Of a DNA stretch of 64,000 nucleotides, positions 43,181 to 52,197 are shown one piece after another. A model generated the notes under the pieces. The model searched no databases. It had not been told where the DNA came from and was given only the letters and a program-made list of their open reading frames with translations. Within the stretch, counting starts at the first letter, position 1. Every line of letters begins with the position of its first letter. Both the position numbers and the translations under genes were made by a program. Source of the DNA: Bacteroidota bacterium (GTDB lineage Bacteria; Bacteroidota; Bacteroidia; M30B66); the NCBI GenBank assembly GCA_027483445.1, contig JAIXUS010000003.1, positions 36,173 to 100,172 of the forward strand, given 5' to 3'.

Positions 43181-44242
43181 ATGGCATTACCCAAATTTTC
43201 CACTGCTCACGCAGGATTTCATCAGGAGCTCAAGCAGCGAATTCAAGATTATTTTGAACGCACCGGCAAAAAGAGCACCGGCGATTACCGTCTTTACATC
43301 AAAGCAGCCGTTCTCACTGCCGCTTTTACTGCTACCTACATTCACCTCGTATTTTTCACCCCGGTTGCCTGGCTGGCCATTTTAGAATGCCTCGTGCTCG
43401 GTGGCTTAACCTCTGCCATTGGCTTTAACGTAATGCACGACGGTGCCCACGGCTCATTCAGCAAGTACACCTGGGTAAACAAAGCCGCCGGACTGTCGCT
43501 CAACGTCTTGGGTGCCAATGTTTTCCTGTGGAACATGAAGCATAACGTAATTCATCACGCTTACACCAACGTTGATGGTGTCGACGACGACATCGAAGCC
43601 CGTCCATTCCTGCGCCTCTGCAAGAGTCAGGAGTTTCACAAAATCCACAAATACCAGCATTGGTACTTTTGGGCGGCCTATATGCTCTTGTACATCTTCT
43701 GGATTTTCTACAACGATTACAAGAAATACTTTGCCGGAAAAATCGGATCCATTCCCCTCAAAAAAATGAGCCTGCGCGACCACCTCTCCTTCTGGGGCTT
43801 TAAAGTGGTGCACCTCATGATTTTCGTGGTTGTTCCCATTGCCAGCCTTGGCTTCCTGCCCTGGATGATCGGCTACCTCAGTTTGGCCCTCTTTGCAGGC
43901 TTGGTGCTCAGCCTCGTTTTCCAACTGGCCCATACCGTAGAAGAAACCACCTTCCCTTCGGCCGAGGGCGGAAAAATGCCCGACGAGTGGGCCGTACACC
44001 AGCTAAAAACCACCGCCAACTTTGCTACCCGCAGCCGCTTTGTATCGTGGTGGGTAGGCGGACTTAATTTTCAGATTGAGCACCACCTCTTCCCCAAAAT
44101 TTCGCACGTACACTACCCCGAAATTTCAAAAATCATCCGTCAGGCCTGCCAGGATTATGGCATCCAGTACATCGAACACGTGCGTTTGCGCACCGCTGTA
44201 GCCTCGCACGTAAAGCATTTAAAGTCGCTTTCACGGCCTTAA
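43181..44242 (+). CDS. Membrane fatty acid desaturase
   Basis: 353 residues of the acyl-CoA/acyl-lipid desaturase family. The three His boxes are present: HDGAHGSF, HNVIHHAYTN and QIEHHLFPKISH, binding the di-iron centre. Hydrophobic pairs around them make four membrane crossings. The pattern with QxxHH as the third box matches front-end (delta-6-like) desaturases and linoleoyl-CoA types, but no cytochrome b5 domain is fused. It would unsaturate membrane lipids, for example in cold adaptation. Followed by a terminator. Confidence 0.92.
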   Translation: MALPKFSTAHAGFHQELKQRIQDYFERTGKKSTGDYRLYIKAAVLTAAFTATYIHLVFFTPVAWLAILECLVLGGLTSAIGFNVMHDGAHGSFSKYTWVNKAAGLSLNVLGANVFLWNMKHNVIHHAYTNVDGVDDDIEARPFLRLCKSQEFHKIHKYQHWYFWAAYMLLYIFWIFYNDYKKYFAGKIGSIPLKKMSLRDHLSFWGFKVVHLMIFVVVPIASLGFLPWMIGYLSLALFAGLVLSLVFQLAHTVEETTFPSAEGGKMPDEWAVHQLKTTANFATRSRFVSWWVGGLNFQIEHHLFPKISHVHYPEISKIIRQACQDYGIQYIEHVRLRTAVASHVKHLKSLSRP

Positions 44243-44267
44243 GCCACAGCGCCAACAAATTAACCCC

Positions 44268-44299
44268 AAGCCCGCTTGTTCGCAAACGGGCTTTTTTTT
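44268..44299 (+). terminator. Terminator after the desaturase
   Basis: AAGCCCGCTTG and CAAACGGGCTT pair at 10 of 11 positions around TTCG, followed by a T run to 44299. Confidence 0.92.
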
Positions 44300-44427
44300 G
44301 TGTTGGGCGTTTTTCTCTCCCAAAAAAAAGTTCTAATCCAAGATTCTGAGCACTGCAACCATAATGGAAGTTGATTGAAACGATTAGGAAGTATGTCAAA
44401 TTAGACAACATTCAGCCATCAGATTCA

Positions 44428-44955
44428 TCAGTGCTTCACCGAAACCATGGGCTCGAACTCGAATCGGTGTTTGCGGGCGAATTGCTCCTGGGCTTTGGCC
44501 AATGCCTGGTGGAGAAGCATTTCGTCTTCGCCCAGCTTTTCTACAATGCGGCTCATTTCTTCGACTTCGACATCGCTGGCGGTTTCGCCTTTGAGGAAAA
44601 TCTCTAAGATGCGCTTGTACTCATTCCGAAAAATGCGGTGGTAAAACTGCATGAGTTTCACGGCTTCGACCTTTACGGCCGAGTCGCCATCGAAGGGAGT
44701 GAGTGCGGTTAATTTGCCCAGCGAGGCATCTGTTTCGAGCACCAAACTGTCGAACTGTAGCCTGATGGCTTGTTCTTCGGCCCTGTCGTACAACTCATTG
44801 AGCCTGATAATGCGCCGTAGAATGTTATTTTGCTGATCAACTACAAAATCGTTGTACTCCACAGGGTCGTGGAACTGCTTGTCGCCCGACCGAGCCGGCG
44901 GAGAGCATGATGCCAAAGGCAACAAGAGAATTACACACAGAACGCCTCGAAACAC
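44428..44955 (-). CDS. Small lipoprotein, function unknown
   Basis: 175 residues. The N-terminus has a lipobox (LLLPLASC with Cys at residue 17), so it is a lipoprotein. The mature part is helical and charged (NNILRRIIRLNELYDRAEEQ, VKLMQFYHRIFRNEYKRI) with no recognised motif. It resembles, by size and composition, a class of Bacteroidota surface lipoproteins, but I cannot name a family with confidence. It is alone, between the desaturase terminator and the next minus-strand gene. Confidence 0.7.
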   Translation of the reverse strand: MFRGVLCVILLLPLASCSPPARSGDKQFHDPVEYNDFVVDQQNNILRRIIRLNELYDRAEEQAIRLQFDSLVLETDASLGKLTALTPFDGDSAVKVEAVKLMQFYHRIFRNEYKRILEIFLKGETASDVEVEEMSRIVEKLGEDEMLLHQALAKAQEQFARKHRFEFEPMVSVKH

Positions 44956-45003
44956 GGTGCTTAAATCGGCGCAAAGATAGTCCTAATGATACGTCGATAC
45001 ATG

Positions 45004-45046
45004 ATTCAATAAAAAAAGCCCTGAATTCGGTTCGAATCAGGGCTTT
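45004..45046 (-). terminator. Terminator of the T9SS type A protein gene
   Basis: On the minus strand AAAGCCCTGATTCG pairs with CGAATTCAGGGCTTT and is followed by seven T (45011-45017 as A on the plus strand). It follows the stop codon at 45063 by about 17 bases. Confidence 0.88.
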
Positions 45047-45062
45047 CATCAATGATGTGTAT

Positions 45063-45914
45063 TTATCGTTTCACTTGCAGCTTGCGCACTTGCGGCTTGC
45101 CGTCGAGCTCAAAACGTACGAAGTAGATGCCACTCACGAGCTGGTCGGTATTGAGCTGAACAACCTGCTCGCCTACTCCAACGGCTTTTTCGGCAACAAT
45201 GGCACCCAAGGCATTGAAGATTTGCACGTGCTGCTTGCTAAACTGACCGTCGATTTGTAAGGTAACCATGCCAGACTGCACCGGGTTTGGATACAACTGC
45301 AAGGTGTTGGTGTTGCGTGCTGCACTGGCCGAAAAACTAGTGTTAGAGGCCCCTGTTTGAGTTGACTGTACCACCGGAGAAACGGTAGCCGCAATTACCG
45401 GAGCAACAGCGGCATACGCGGTTGATGAACCGGCCTCTTCTGAGTTTGGTAGCACATTTACATCGGTAATGCGGGCGTTGTGCTGACCATTGCCGGATGA
45501 GGTTTCAAATACGCCTGAAATGTTGTCGACAGTGATAATGTCGATGTCGAATACCTGAATAACCAGCGATTGGTTAGAAAGGTCGGGAGAATTCTGGAAG
45601 CGATCCAGCTCTAATTGAAGCACATCGCCCCGAATGATGATATCGACATCGACGCGGCCATCTTTGGCTGAGCGGGTAACCACTTCGCTAACGGCAGGGT
45701 GAGCGGGCGTAAGTTTAAGGTCTGGACGAATATTTTGCGAAAGTCCGTCGTCGAAACGCAGACGCATGTGGATTTCGGAGTTTAAGGGAACCGACAAGCT
45801 TTTTGGCCACATCAAACACACTGAGGTGTTGAGGTCTTTTGCTTCTAAACGGGCTGTAATCGAACCTCCCAATACGAGGGCGAGGAACAATAAAAGTGTA
45901 GTCTTGATTTTCAT
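45063..45914 (-). CDS. T9SS type A sorting-domain protein
   Basis: About 283 residues from the ATG at 45914, which begins a signal peptide (KIKTTLLLFLALVLGGSITA). The body (~30-170) is beta-rich with no family I recognise, containing DVLQLELDRFQNSPDLSNQS and DNISGVFETSSGNGQHNARI. A Ser/Thr/Ala linker leads to the C-terminal type A sorting domain (LYPNPVQSGMVTLQIDG...GIYFVRFELDGK). It is therefore exported by the T9SS and modified or anchored at the surface. Function of the passenger is unknown. Confidence 0.85.
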   Translation of the reverse strand: MKIKTTLLLFLALVLGGSITARLEAKDLNTSVCLMWPKSLSVPLNSEIHMRLRFDDGLSQNIRPDLKLTPAHPAVSEVVTRSAKDGRVDVDIIIRGDVLQLELDRFQNSPDLSNQSLVIQVFDIDIITVDNISGVFETSSGNGQHNARITDVNVLPNSEEAGSSTAYAAVAPVIAATVSPVVQSTQTGASNTSFSASAARNTNTLQLYPNPVQSGMVTLQIDGQFSKQHVQIFNALGAIVAEKAVGVGEQVVQLNTDQLVSGIYFVRFELDGKPQVRKLQVKR

Positions 45915-46115
45915 AATGGTCCCGATTTTTATTTGACTCAAATTTAAGTGAGTTCTTGTGAATCTCCAAATGACATGTTGAGCCGTTTATCGCGCGATAT
46001 GCAGATTGAAAATCTCCCAAAGCGACCCATGAATTGAACTTAAAACACACATTATGTGCAATTTAAACAAGAACAAAAAATTGAAGCTTTATCGAATCTC
46101 CCCACAACGGCCTGC

Positions 46116-46145
46116 TTGCTCAGCATTCAAATTACTCTATTTTTG
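46116..46145 (+). promoter_or_regulatory. Bacteroidota-type promoter of the 46.2-kb gene pair
   Basis: TTG (46116-46118), 19 bp, TATTTTTG (46138-46145), 21 bp before the preferred ATG at 46167. It matches the phylum consensus and supports that start over the upstream ATG at 46056. Confidence 0.65.
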
Positions 46146-46166
46146 CTCCAAAGACCTGGACACCGA

Positions 46167-47618
46167 ATGCATGGAGGAAAACTACTTCAACTGCTGCGTA
46201 GCTTAAGCCGCAAGGAATGGAAAGAATTTCAGGTTTTTATCGCGTCCGACTACTTTAATAAAAATCAGAATTTAGTTGAGTTCCTAAACTTTCTTTCTGC
46301 TTATCAGAACGACCTCGACAGCCCTAAACTCGAAAAAGAGGTGTTCATTAAGAAACACTATGGGCAAAAAGAGATGGATGAGCAAAAGTTCAGGTATCTC
46401 CAAAGCGATTTAACAAAGCTTCTTGAGCAGTTTTTGATGCAGAAAGAAATTGAAAACGACAGTTTCCAGCAGCACTATTATTTACTCAAGGCGTTCAACA
46501 AGCGAAATCAGGATAAATTCTTTCTGCAGGAGCTGGAGGCGCTCAAGCTGAAAAACGAGGCCAGTCAGCTCCGCGACAGCGACTATTACTTTAACCTGCA
46601 CCGCATCAGTGAGCTTTCTTACGAGCACACTTCGGAAAAGCGAAACCGGGCATTCGACACCTCCTTGCAGCAGGTTATCGACAACCTTGAAATCACCTAC
46701 CTGGCTAGGGGTTTCAGATACTATTGCGAGATGATCAACCGAAGGAACATTCTTTCGGTAGAATACAACCTGAGTTTCTTTGACGAGCTGGTGAATTATC
46801 TGCGCAATGGAATTTTCGACGACGTTCCGGCCATCCAGATTTATCGCCTCATTCACATTACCCTTACCGAACCGGAAAACCTGGATAACTACCAGGATTT
46901 GCTCGAAGCGCTGAAAAAACATGAACACCTGTTTAGTCGACGCGAAGCGCGGGGCATGTATGTTTTTGCACAAAACTTTTGCATAAAGCGCATCAACAGA
47001 GGAGATTCTGAAGCTTTGGCCGATATTTTCAGGCTGTACCAGGCCATGGTGGAGAAAGGCCTCATTTACGAGGGGAATTATGTTTCGCAGCCCGATTACA
47101 AGAATATTGTTACTACGGCGCTCCGCCTCAACGAAACCGAATGGGTTACTCAATTTATTGATGAGTACCGCGATAAGCTCAATCCGGAATTTTCTGAAAA
47201 CGCCTACACCTATTCGATGGCCTGGGTGCACTTTGCCCGGAAAGAATACGACAAAGCCCTGAAAATGCTGCTAAGGGTAGAATTCAACGATGTATATTAT
47301 CACCTCGACTCCAAATCGCTGCTCATGAAAGTGTACTACGAAATGGACGAATACGATGGGTTCTTCTCACTGGTAGATGCATTTAAAATTTACCTGAGAA
47401 GAAACAAGTTCATTTCAGACCTGCAACGCGAAACCTACCACAACTTCATATTATTGCTCAACAAGCTCATGAAGGTGAAACTGGGCAAAAATGAAATGAG
47501 TTGGGCATTGTTTGATGAAATCCAAAACACTCGGCCGGCTGCCGACCTCAACTGGCTGAAAATAAAAGCAGACGATTGCATTCGTAAAGCCAAACTCAAA
47601 CCGCGGGAAGAGGCATGA
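46167..47618 (+). CDS. Unrecognised helical protein upstream of the T9SS type B gene
   Basis: About 483 residues from 46167, after a promoter at 46116-46145. It is almost entirely helical with a repeating hydrophobic pattern, as in TPR-like solenoids (SEALADIFRLYQAMVEKGLI, RKEYDKALKMLLRVEFNDVY), but the spacing is too loose to call a named repeat. No signal peptide, so cytoplasmic. It overlaps the next gene by 4 bp (ATGA), so the two are co-translated. Function unknown. Confidence 0.75.
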   Translation: MHGGKLLQLLRSLSRKEWKEFQVFIASDYFNKNQNLVEFLNFLSAYQNDLDSPKLEKEVFIKKHYGQKEMDEQKFRYLQSDLTKLLEQFLMQKEIENDSFQQHYYLLKAFNKRNQDKFFLQELEALKLKNEASQLRDSDYYFNLHRISELSYEHTSEKRNRAFDTSLQQVIDNLEITYLARGFRYYCEMINRRNILSVEYNLSFFDELVNYLRNGIFDDVPAIQIYRLIHITLTEPENLDNYQDLLEALKKHEHLFSRREARGMYVFAQNFCIKRINRGDSEALADIFRLYQAMVEKGLIYEGNYVSQPDYKNIVTTALRLNETEWVTQFIDEYRDKLNPEFSENAYTYSMAWVHFARKEYDKALKMLLRVEFNDVYYHLDSKSLLMKVYYEMDEYDGFFSLVDAFKIYLRRNKFISDLQRETYHNFILLLNKLMKVKLGKNEMSWALFDEIQNTRPAADLNWLKIKADDCIRKAKLKPREEA

Positions 47619-48592
47619 GAATTTGGTGTTTCGTGTTGCTCTTCGGCAGTTTAAACGATGTGTCGGGACAAAATCTCATTCCAAACGGCGGCTTTGAAAA
47701 TACCCGAAAGCCGCTCAAGTCAAGGTTTCCCGGAAACATCGAACAGGCTGAGCCCTGGTTTCCGGCCGGTGTAGGCAGTCCCGATTTGATTTCAGGGTCG
47801 GCCCACAATTATGGCAATAAAGCCCCGGCACACGGGAAAAACTACTGCGGAATTATCTTGTATGATGCGGATAACCCTGAATTCCGCGAATACCTGCAAG
47901 TAAAGCTCACCCAAACCCTCGAAGCCGGAAAAGCCTATTGCCTTCGTTTCAAGGCTGCGCCTGCCACCGAATCGTGGATTTTCACCGATGATCTGGGCTT
48001 TTACTTTTCGAGCGACACACTCCGGGTGAATGATTGGAACGTTGCACCGGTAAACCCGCAGCTGCGCACGAAAAAGTATCAGCTGTTCGACGATTCAACC
48101 CGTTGGACCGACTACGAAATTGGCTTTACCGCCCAAGGCAACGAACGTTTCCTGAGCCTGGGCAACTTCAGAAACGACGCCTCTACCATGAAAAAGCCTG
48201 CACAAAAACAGGCCTTTCTGCGGGTGAGCTACCTGCTGCTCGACGAGTTCTATTTAGGTCCATGCACCGAAGAAGCCCTACCCCAAACAAGCACCGAGCC
48301 GGTGGTCAACAACGTGCAGTTTACCGAAACGCAGGGAAAACTCATCTTCCCTACCCTACTCACACCCAACGGCGATGGCTTTAACGACGTATTTACCATC
48401 CTGAACCTGAAGCGCTATTCGACCTTAAAGATTTTCGACCGCAGCGGGAAATCGGTTTACAGCTCTGCCAATTACAGCAACGATTTCGATGGGAGTGGAC
48501 TTCCGGAGGGGAAATACGATTACGAGCTTCGCCAGCCCGATGGCAATATCACTTACGGGAGCTTTGAATTAAGCCGTAAAAAGAAGAAATAG
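47615..48592 (+). CDS. T9SS type B sorting-domain (gliding-motility-associated CTD) protein
   Basis: 325 residues. Signal peptide (MRIWCFVLLFGSLNDVSGQN), then a jelly-roll-like region (NLIPNGGFENTRKPLKSRF, WFPAGVGSPDLISG) resembling carbohydrate-binding or OmpA-linked CHU-type domains. The C-terminal ~90 residues form a type B sorting domain: LTPNGDGFNDVFTILNLKRY, LKIFDRSGKSVYSS and LPEGKYDYEL. Type B substrates are secreted by the T9SS with SprF-family helpers; a PorP/SprF-type gene lies at 63.3 kb. It overlaps the upstream gene by 4 bp. Confidence 0.88.
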   Translation: MRIWCFVLLFGSLNDVSGQNLIPNGGFENTRKPLKSRFPGNIEQAEPWFPAGVGSPDLISGSAHNYGNKAPAHGKNYCGIILYDADNPEFREYLQVKLTQTLEAGKAYCLRFKAAPATESWIFTDDLGFYFSSDTLRVNDWNVAPVNPQLRTKKYQLFDDSTRWTDYEIGFTAQGNERFLSLGNFRNDASTMKKPAQKQAFLRVSYLLLDEFYLGPCTEEALPQTSTEPVVNNVQFTETQGKLIFPTLLTPNGDGFNDVFTILNLKRYSTLKIFDRSGKSVYSSANYSNDFDGSGLPEGKYDYELRQPDGNITYGSFELSRKKKK

Positions 48593-48608
48593 CCCTTATT
48601 TTTACGGC

Positions 48609-49505
48609 ATGATTTCCTGGGCTGAGGCAGGCACTACTGCCAATCTGATTCTAAAAATCACCCTGATTATTGTGGTGGCCGTAATGCTCGAACGAGCGCT
48701 TCGGTTTTTTATCGGACGGTTTACGCGCCGGAGTGCGGCCATGCTCAACCTCGACCAAACGCGCTACGTATTCTTTAAACATGTTGTTACCGCCGTAATT
48801 TACATCCTGGCTACCATTCTCATCATTTATTCTATTCCCCGCTTCCGAACGCTTGCCGTCTCACTCTTTGCCGGCGCCGGTATTATCGCGGCCATCATCG
48901 GTTTTGCCTCGCAGGCGGCATTTTCAAACATCATCAGCGGTGTTTTCATGGTCATCAGCCGTCCCTTCAAAGTGGGCGATACCATTGAGGTGGGCACGAA
49001 TCTCACAGGAGTTGTGGAGGACATCACCCTGCGCCATACGGTCATCCGCAATTACGAAAACAAGCGAATTGTTATTCCCAACTCCAAAATCAGCAGCGAA
49101 ACAATCATCAACTTTAACCTTTACGACGAAATGGTGAGGCGCTATGTCGATTTTAGTGTGGATTACACTTGCGACATCGACATGGTGATGAAAATCATGC
49201 AGGAAGAATGCGAGAAACACCCGCTCTGCATCGACACTCGCACCGCAGAAGAACTCCAAAACGGAAGTCCAAAAGTACCTGTCAGACTCATCGGATTTGG
49301 CGAATCAGAAATGCGGTTCAGGGCTTATCCTTGCGCTGCCAACAATGCCAATGCCTTTGATATGCACACCGATTTGAATGTAACGATTAAAAAACGGTTC
49401 GATCAGGAAGGTGTGAGTATTCCATTTCCACAACGCGTAATTTCATACCGCCATGAAAAAGAGCCGGAGTCTGGTGAGCAGCATGATCGGAATCTCCCGG
49501 CCTAA
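48609..49505 (+). CDS. MscS-family mechanosensitive channel
   Basis: 298 residues. Three hydrophobic helices, the third being the pore helix AGIIAAIIGFASQAAFSNII, then the MscS beta domain (FKVGDTIEVGTNLTGVVEDI, VIPNSKISSETIIN) and the alpha-beta cytoplasmic vestibule. It releases solutes when membrane tension rises under low osmolarity. Its 3' end overlaps the corA reading frame by 53 bp in another frame, so the two are co-transcribed; the Mg/ion channel pairing is sensible for osmotic balance. Confidence 0.93.
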   Translation: MISWAEAGTTANLILKITLIIVVAVMLERALRFFIGRFTRRSAAMLNLDQTRYVFFKHVVTAVIYILATILIIYSIPRFRTLAVSLFAGAGIIAAIIGFASQAAFSNIISGVFMVISRPFKVGDTIEVGTNLTGVVEDITLRHTVIRNYENKRIVIPNSKISSETIINFNLYDEMVRRYVDFSVDYTCDIDMVMKIMQEECEKHPLCIDTRTAEELQNGSPKVPVRLIGFGESEMRFRAYPCAANNANAFDMHTDLNVTIKKRFDQEGVSIPFPQRVISYRHEKEPESGEQHDRNLPA

Positions 49506-50544
49506 GCTGGGACGAAAAGCGGGTCTCGCCCCTGCCACTGTAGCCTACGTTGGCGAAAGCCGCGGATTTCAGCCCTGGTTCGATGTAATCGACTACTCCG
49601 AATCGGGCTTTCAAGAGCGCAACAAACTCACCCAGTCAAGCGAACTCCATGAAGCCAATGGCAGCCGGTGGCTACATGTTACCGGGATTCACGACACCAC
49701 GCTGATTCGCGAATTGTCGCAACGGTATGGCATTCACCCTCTTGTGCAGGAAGACATCGTTCACACCTCACAAAGGCCAAAGCTCGATGAATACCCCGAT
49801 TTCACCTACCTCGTGCTGAAAATGATTACCTACGATGACCAAAGCGCCTCGCTCCGCAGCGAGCAACTTTCGGTGGTGCTCAAAGGTGATGTGTTGATAA
49901 CCTTTATCGAAGACGAAGGCGACCTCTTCGACCCCATTCGCGAACGCATCCGCAAAGGGAACCAAAAACTCTGTGGTTCGGGCCCTTCCTATTTGTTATA
50001 CTCTATTCTCGATACCCTTGTAGATCAATACTTTGTGGTGCTGGAAAAAATTGGCGATAACCTTGAGTCGCTCGAAGTAAAACTCCTCAGCAATCCACAA
50101 CAAGATGACCTTCGAGAGCTGCATCATGCCAAACGCGAATTGATTTACCTCCGCAAGTTTATCTGGCCCCTTCGCGAAGTGGTTGGGCAGCTCAGCAAGG
50201 AAGGCACCGGGAATCTCAATGGAAATGTAAACGTGTATTTACGCGATGTTTACGACCACAGTATTCAGGTTATCGAAACCCTTGAAACCTACCGCGACAT
50301 ATCGTCGAGCATGATGGACATCTACCTCAGTTCTCTTTCCAACAAGATGAACATGGTGATGAAAACCCTCACCATCATTGCCACCATTTTTATTCCCCTC
50401 ACATTTATTGTAGGGGTTTACGGGATGAATTTCGAGTTTATGCCCGAATTGCATCATCCATACGGTTACCCACTCACGTGGATTGGCATGATTGCCATTG
50501 CTACGGGTATGCTCATCTGGTTTAGGCGTAAAGGCTGGTGGTGA
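49453..50544 (+). CDS. corA: CorA-family magnesium/cobalt transporter
   Basis: 363 residues. Cytoplasmic N-terminal domain with the usual opening (GLAPATVAYVGE) and VQEDIVHTSQRPKLDEYPDF; a long stalk helix; and two C-terminal membrane helices with the signature YGMNFEFMPE. It passes Mg2+ (or Co2+) into the cell through a pentamer. The start at 49453 overlaps mscS by 53 bp; the next ATG (49483) still overlaps and keeps the domain. Confidence 0.95.
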   Translation: MKKSRSLVSSMIGISRPKLGRKAGLAPATVAYVGESRGFQPWFDVIDYSESGFQERNKLTQSSELHEANGSRWLHVTGIHDTTLIRELSQRYGIHPLVQEDIVHTSQRPKLDEYPDFTYLVLKMITYDDQSASLRSEQLSVVLKGDVLITFIEDEGDLFDPIRERIRKGNQKLCGSGPSYLLYSILDTLVDQYFVVLEKIGDNLESLEVKLLSNPQQDDLRELHHAKRELIYLRKFIWPLREVVGQLSKEGTGNLNGNVNVYLRDVYDHSIQVIETLETYRDISSSMMDIYLSSLSNKMNMVMKTLTIIATIFIPLTFIVGVYGMNFEFMPELHHPYGYPLTWIGMIAIATGMLIWFRRKGWW

Positions 50545-50547
50545 TGA

Positions 50548-51009
50548 CTACAGCGGATACTCCGGCATTTGCGGTAAAAATCCGGTTTCGGTTTCGGTAA
50601 TCTTTGCCGCCACAAGGCTTAAACCGTTGGTAATGGCCAGAAATGGAGCCTTTAGCACCAAATTATAGCGCCCTGCCTGTTCGAAGGTTTTCTTGCTCAG
50701 CTTCACGCCCGGTTCTTTGCACTCAACAATCATCCAGGGCTCGAACTGCGCATCGAAAACAAGAATATCGGTGCGGTTGGCCTTGCGGTTAACCAATAAG
50801 CTGTGCTCAACGGCAATTTTGTTGGCCGGATACTTCAACTGATCGCGGAGATAATGTAACACATGTTGACGTACCCATTCTTCGGGACTTAGAAACACCC
50901 ATCGCTTGCGGAAAACGTCGTAAATTTCCGTTCTTTGCGGAGTATTTCTCAGCCGCAACTCCGCCAGGGGAAAAATCAATTCCGGGAACGAAAATGCCGA
51001 ATCTGACAT
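50548..51009 (-). CDS. HsdR_N-like PD-(D/E)xK domain protein
   Basis: About 153 residues from the ATG at 51009 (MSDSAFSFPELIFPLAELRL). It is a stand-alone type I HsdR N-terminal nuclease-like domain: EWVRQHVLHYLRDQLKYPAN, HSLLVNRKANRTDILVFDAQ and MIVECKEPGVKLSKKTFEQA, with Asp and Glu-Cys-Lys of the PD-(D/E)xK site. It has no motor, so it is a house-keeping nuclease-like protein of unknown role, not part of the RM island. Its ATG overlaps that of the divergent amn gene within CATG (51007-51010). Confidence 0.88.
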   Translation of the reverse strand: MSDSAFSFPELIFPLAELRLRNTPQRTEIYDVFRKRWVFLSPEEWVRQHVLHYLRDQLKYPANKIAVEHSLLVNRKANRTDILVFDAQFEPWMIVECKEPGVKLSKKTFEQAGRYNLVLKAPFLAITNGLSLVAAKITETETGFLPQMPEYPL

Positions 51010-51781
51010 GAAAAGCAAAGATGAAATTGTAAAAAACTGGCTGCCACGGTACACCGGCCTGGAACTGGAAGGCTTTGGCAAATATATCCTCCTGACCAAC
51101 TTCAGCAACTATGTGGAGAAATTTGCCGAAATCCATCAAGTGCCTGTAGTAGGGAAAGAGCGCCCTATGCAGGTAGCTACGGCCAACGGAATTTCCATTA
51201 TCAACTTCGGCATGGGCAGTCCGAACTCCGCAACCATCATGGATTTGCTATCGGCCATCCAACCCAAAGCAGTATTGTTTTTAGGTAAATGTGGAGGCCT
51301 CAAACGTAAAAACAACGTGGGCGATCTTATTTTACCCATTGCCGCTATTCGCGGGGATGGCACCTCGAACGACTATTTCCCGCCCGAAGTGCCCGCCCTG
51401 CCGGCCTTCTCGCTTCAAAAGGCAGTTTCAACCACCATTCGCAATTTCGACAAAGACTATTGGACGGGCACTGTGTACACAACCAACCGTAGGGTTTGGG
51501 AACACGACAACGACTTTAAGAAATACCTGCGTCGAATCAGAGCCATGGCGATCGACATGGAAACGGCCACCATTTTTAGTGTTGGGTTTTACAACAAAAT
51601 TCCCACTGGAGCCTTATTGTTAGTGTCTGATCAACCGATGATTCCCAGCGGCGTGAAAACCGAACGGTCCGATACAGTGGTCACAAAACAATACGTCGAC
51701 GACCATCTTAGAATCGGTATTCAATCGCTGCATGAGTTGATTAACAATGGTTTAACCGTTAAACACCTTCGCTTCGATTAA
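51008..51781 (+). CDS. amn: AMP nucleosidase
   Basis: 257 residues, the short Bacteroidota form lacking the N-terminal regulatory domain of the E. coli enzyme. It has the nucleoside phosphorylase fold (NFGMGSPNSATIMDLLSAIQ, VLFLGKCGGLKRKNNVGDLI) and ends in the catalytic Glu/Asp region MAIDMETATIFSVGF and LLVSDQPMIPSGVKT. It splits AMP into adenine and ribose 5-phosphate, tuning adenylate pools. Divergent from the HsdR_N-like gene with overlapping start codons; the next gene follows 2 bp later. Confidence 0.94.
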   Translation: MKSKDEIVKNWLPRYTGLELEGFGKYILLTNFSNYVEKFAEIHQVPVVGKERPMQVATANGISIINFGMGSPNSATIMDLLSAIQPKAVLFLGKCGGLKRKNNVGDLILPIAAIRGDGTSNDYFPPEVPALPAFSLQKAVSTTIRNFDKDYWTGTVYTTNRRVWEHDNDFKKYLRRIRAMAIDMETATIFSVGFYNKIPTGALLLVSDQPMIPSGVKTERSDTVVTKQYVDDHLRIGIQSLHELINNGLTVKHLRFD

Positions 51782-51783
51782 TC

Positions 51784-52191
51784 ATGCCTTTTGCCCGCCG
51801 TTTAGCCCTGTTCATTTTTGGGATTTTACTAGGAAGCGTCTTTGTATATGCCATACTCATCAGAGGTCGTTCTTTTCCGGCCTGGCTGCCCTCCGACCGT
51901 GTGATGGAGGCCTTGCGCGAAAATCCAATCCAGATTTCGGCCCGCCTTCGCTGCGAGTTGGAATGCCTAAAACTTGAAAATCAGGATGTAGCCAGCATTT
52001 TAGCCGACGAGGAGGCCGACGTGCTCTTCGAAGAGAGCGACATACGTGGAAAAGAAAAACCCGAATACGTGATTGAAGGAAAAGTCCGCTCCGGGAAGAA
52101 AATGAAGATGAAATTCCGCTCGGAAGGGCTCAGCACGAGGGCAATCGCCATTACCTCACCCGAAGCTAGTTCATGCAACTGCAAACCCTGA
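51784..52191 (+). CDS. DUF4258 protein with N-terminal membrane anchor
   Basis: 135 residues. One hydrophobic segment at the N-terminus (RLALFIFGILLGSVFVYAIL). The rest follows the DUF4258 pattern: ARLRCELECLKLENQDVASI, EESDIRGKEKPEYVIEGKVR, then KMKFRSEGLSTRAIAIT and a terminal CNC. DUF4258 proteins often resemble RelE-type toxins in fold, but this membrane-anchored version is stable in Bacteroidota near house-keeping genes; function unknown. It starts 2 bp after amn. Confidence 0.75.
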   Translation: MPFARRLALFIFGILLGSVFVYAILIRGRSFPAWLPSDRVMEALRENPIQISARLRCELECLKLENQDVASILADEEADVLFEESDIRGKEKPEYVIEGKVRSGKKMKMKFRSEGLSTRAIAITSPEASSCNCKP

Positions 52192-52197
52192 ATCGGA

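Noticed and set aside
45015..45046. tRNA-like GGTTCGAATC segment
   Set aside because: The bases form the stem-loop of a rho-independent terminator; no acceptor or anticodon arms surround it.
50548..51009. Second restriction system
   Set aside because: Only a stand-alone HsdR_N-like domain; no motor, methylase or specificity genes lie near, and its neighbours are house-keeping genes.
51784..52191. Toxin of a TA system (DUF4258 is RelE-like)
   Set aside because: It has a membrane anchor and lies in a house-keeping operon without an antitoxin-like partner.
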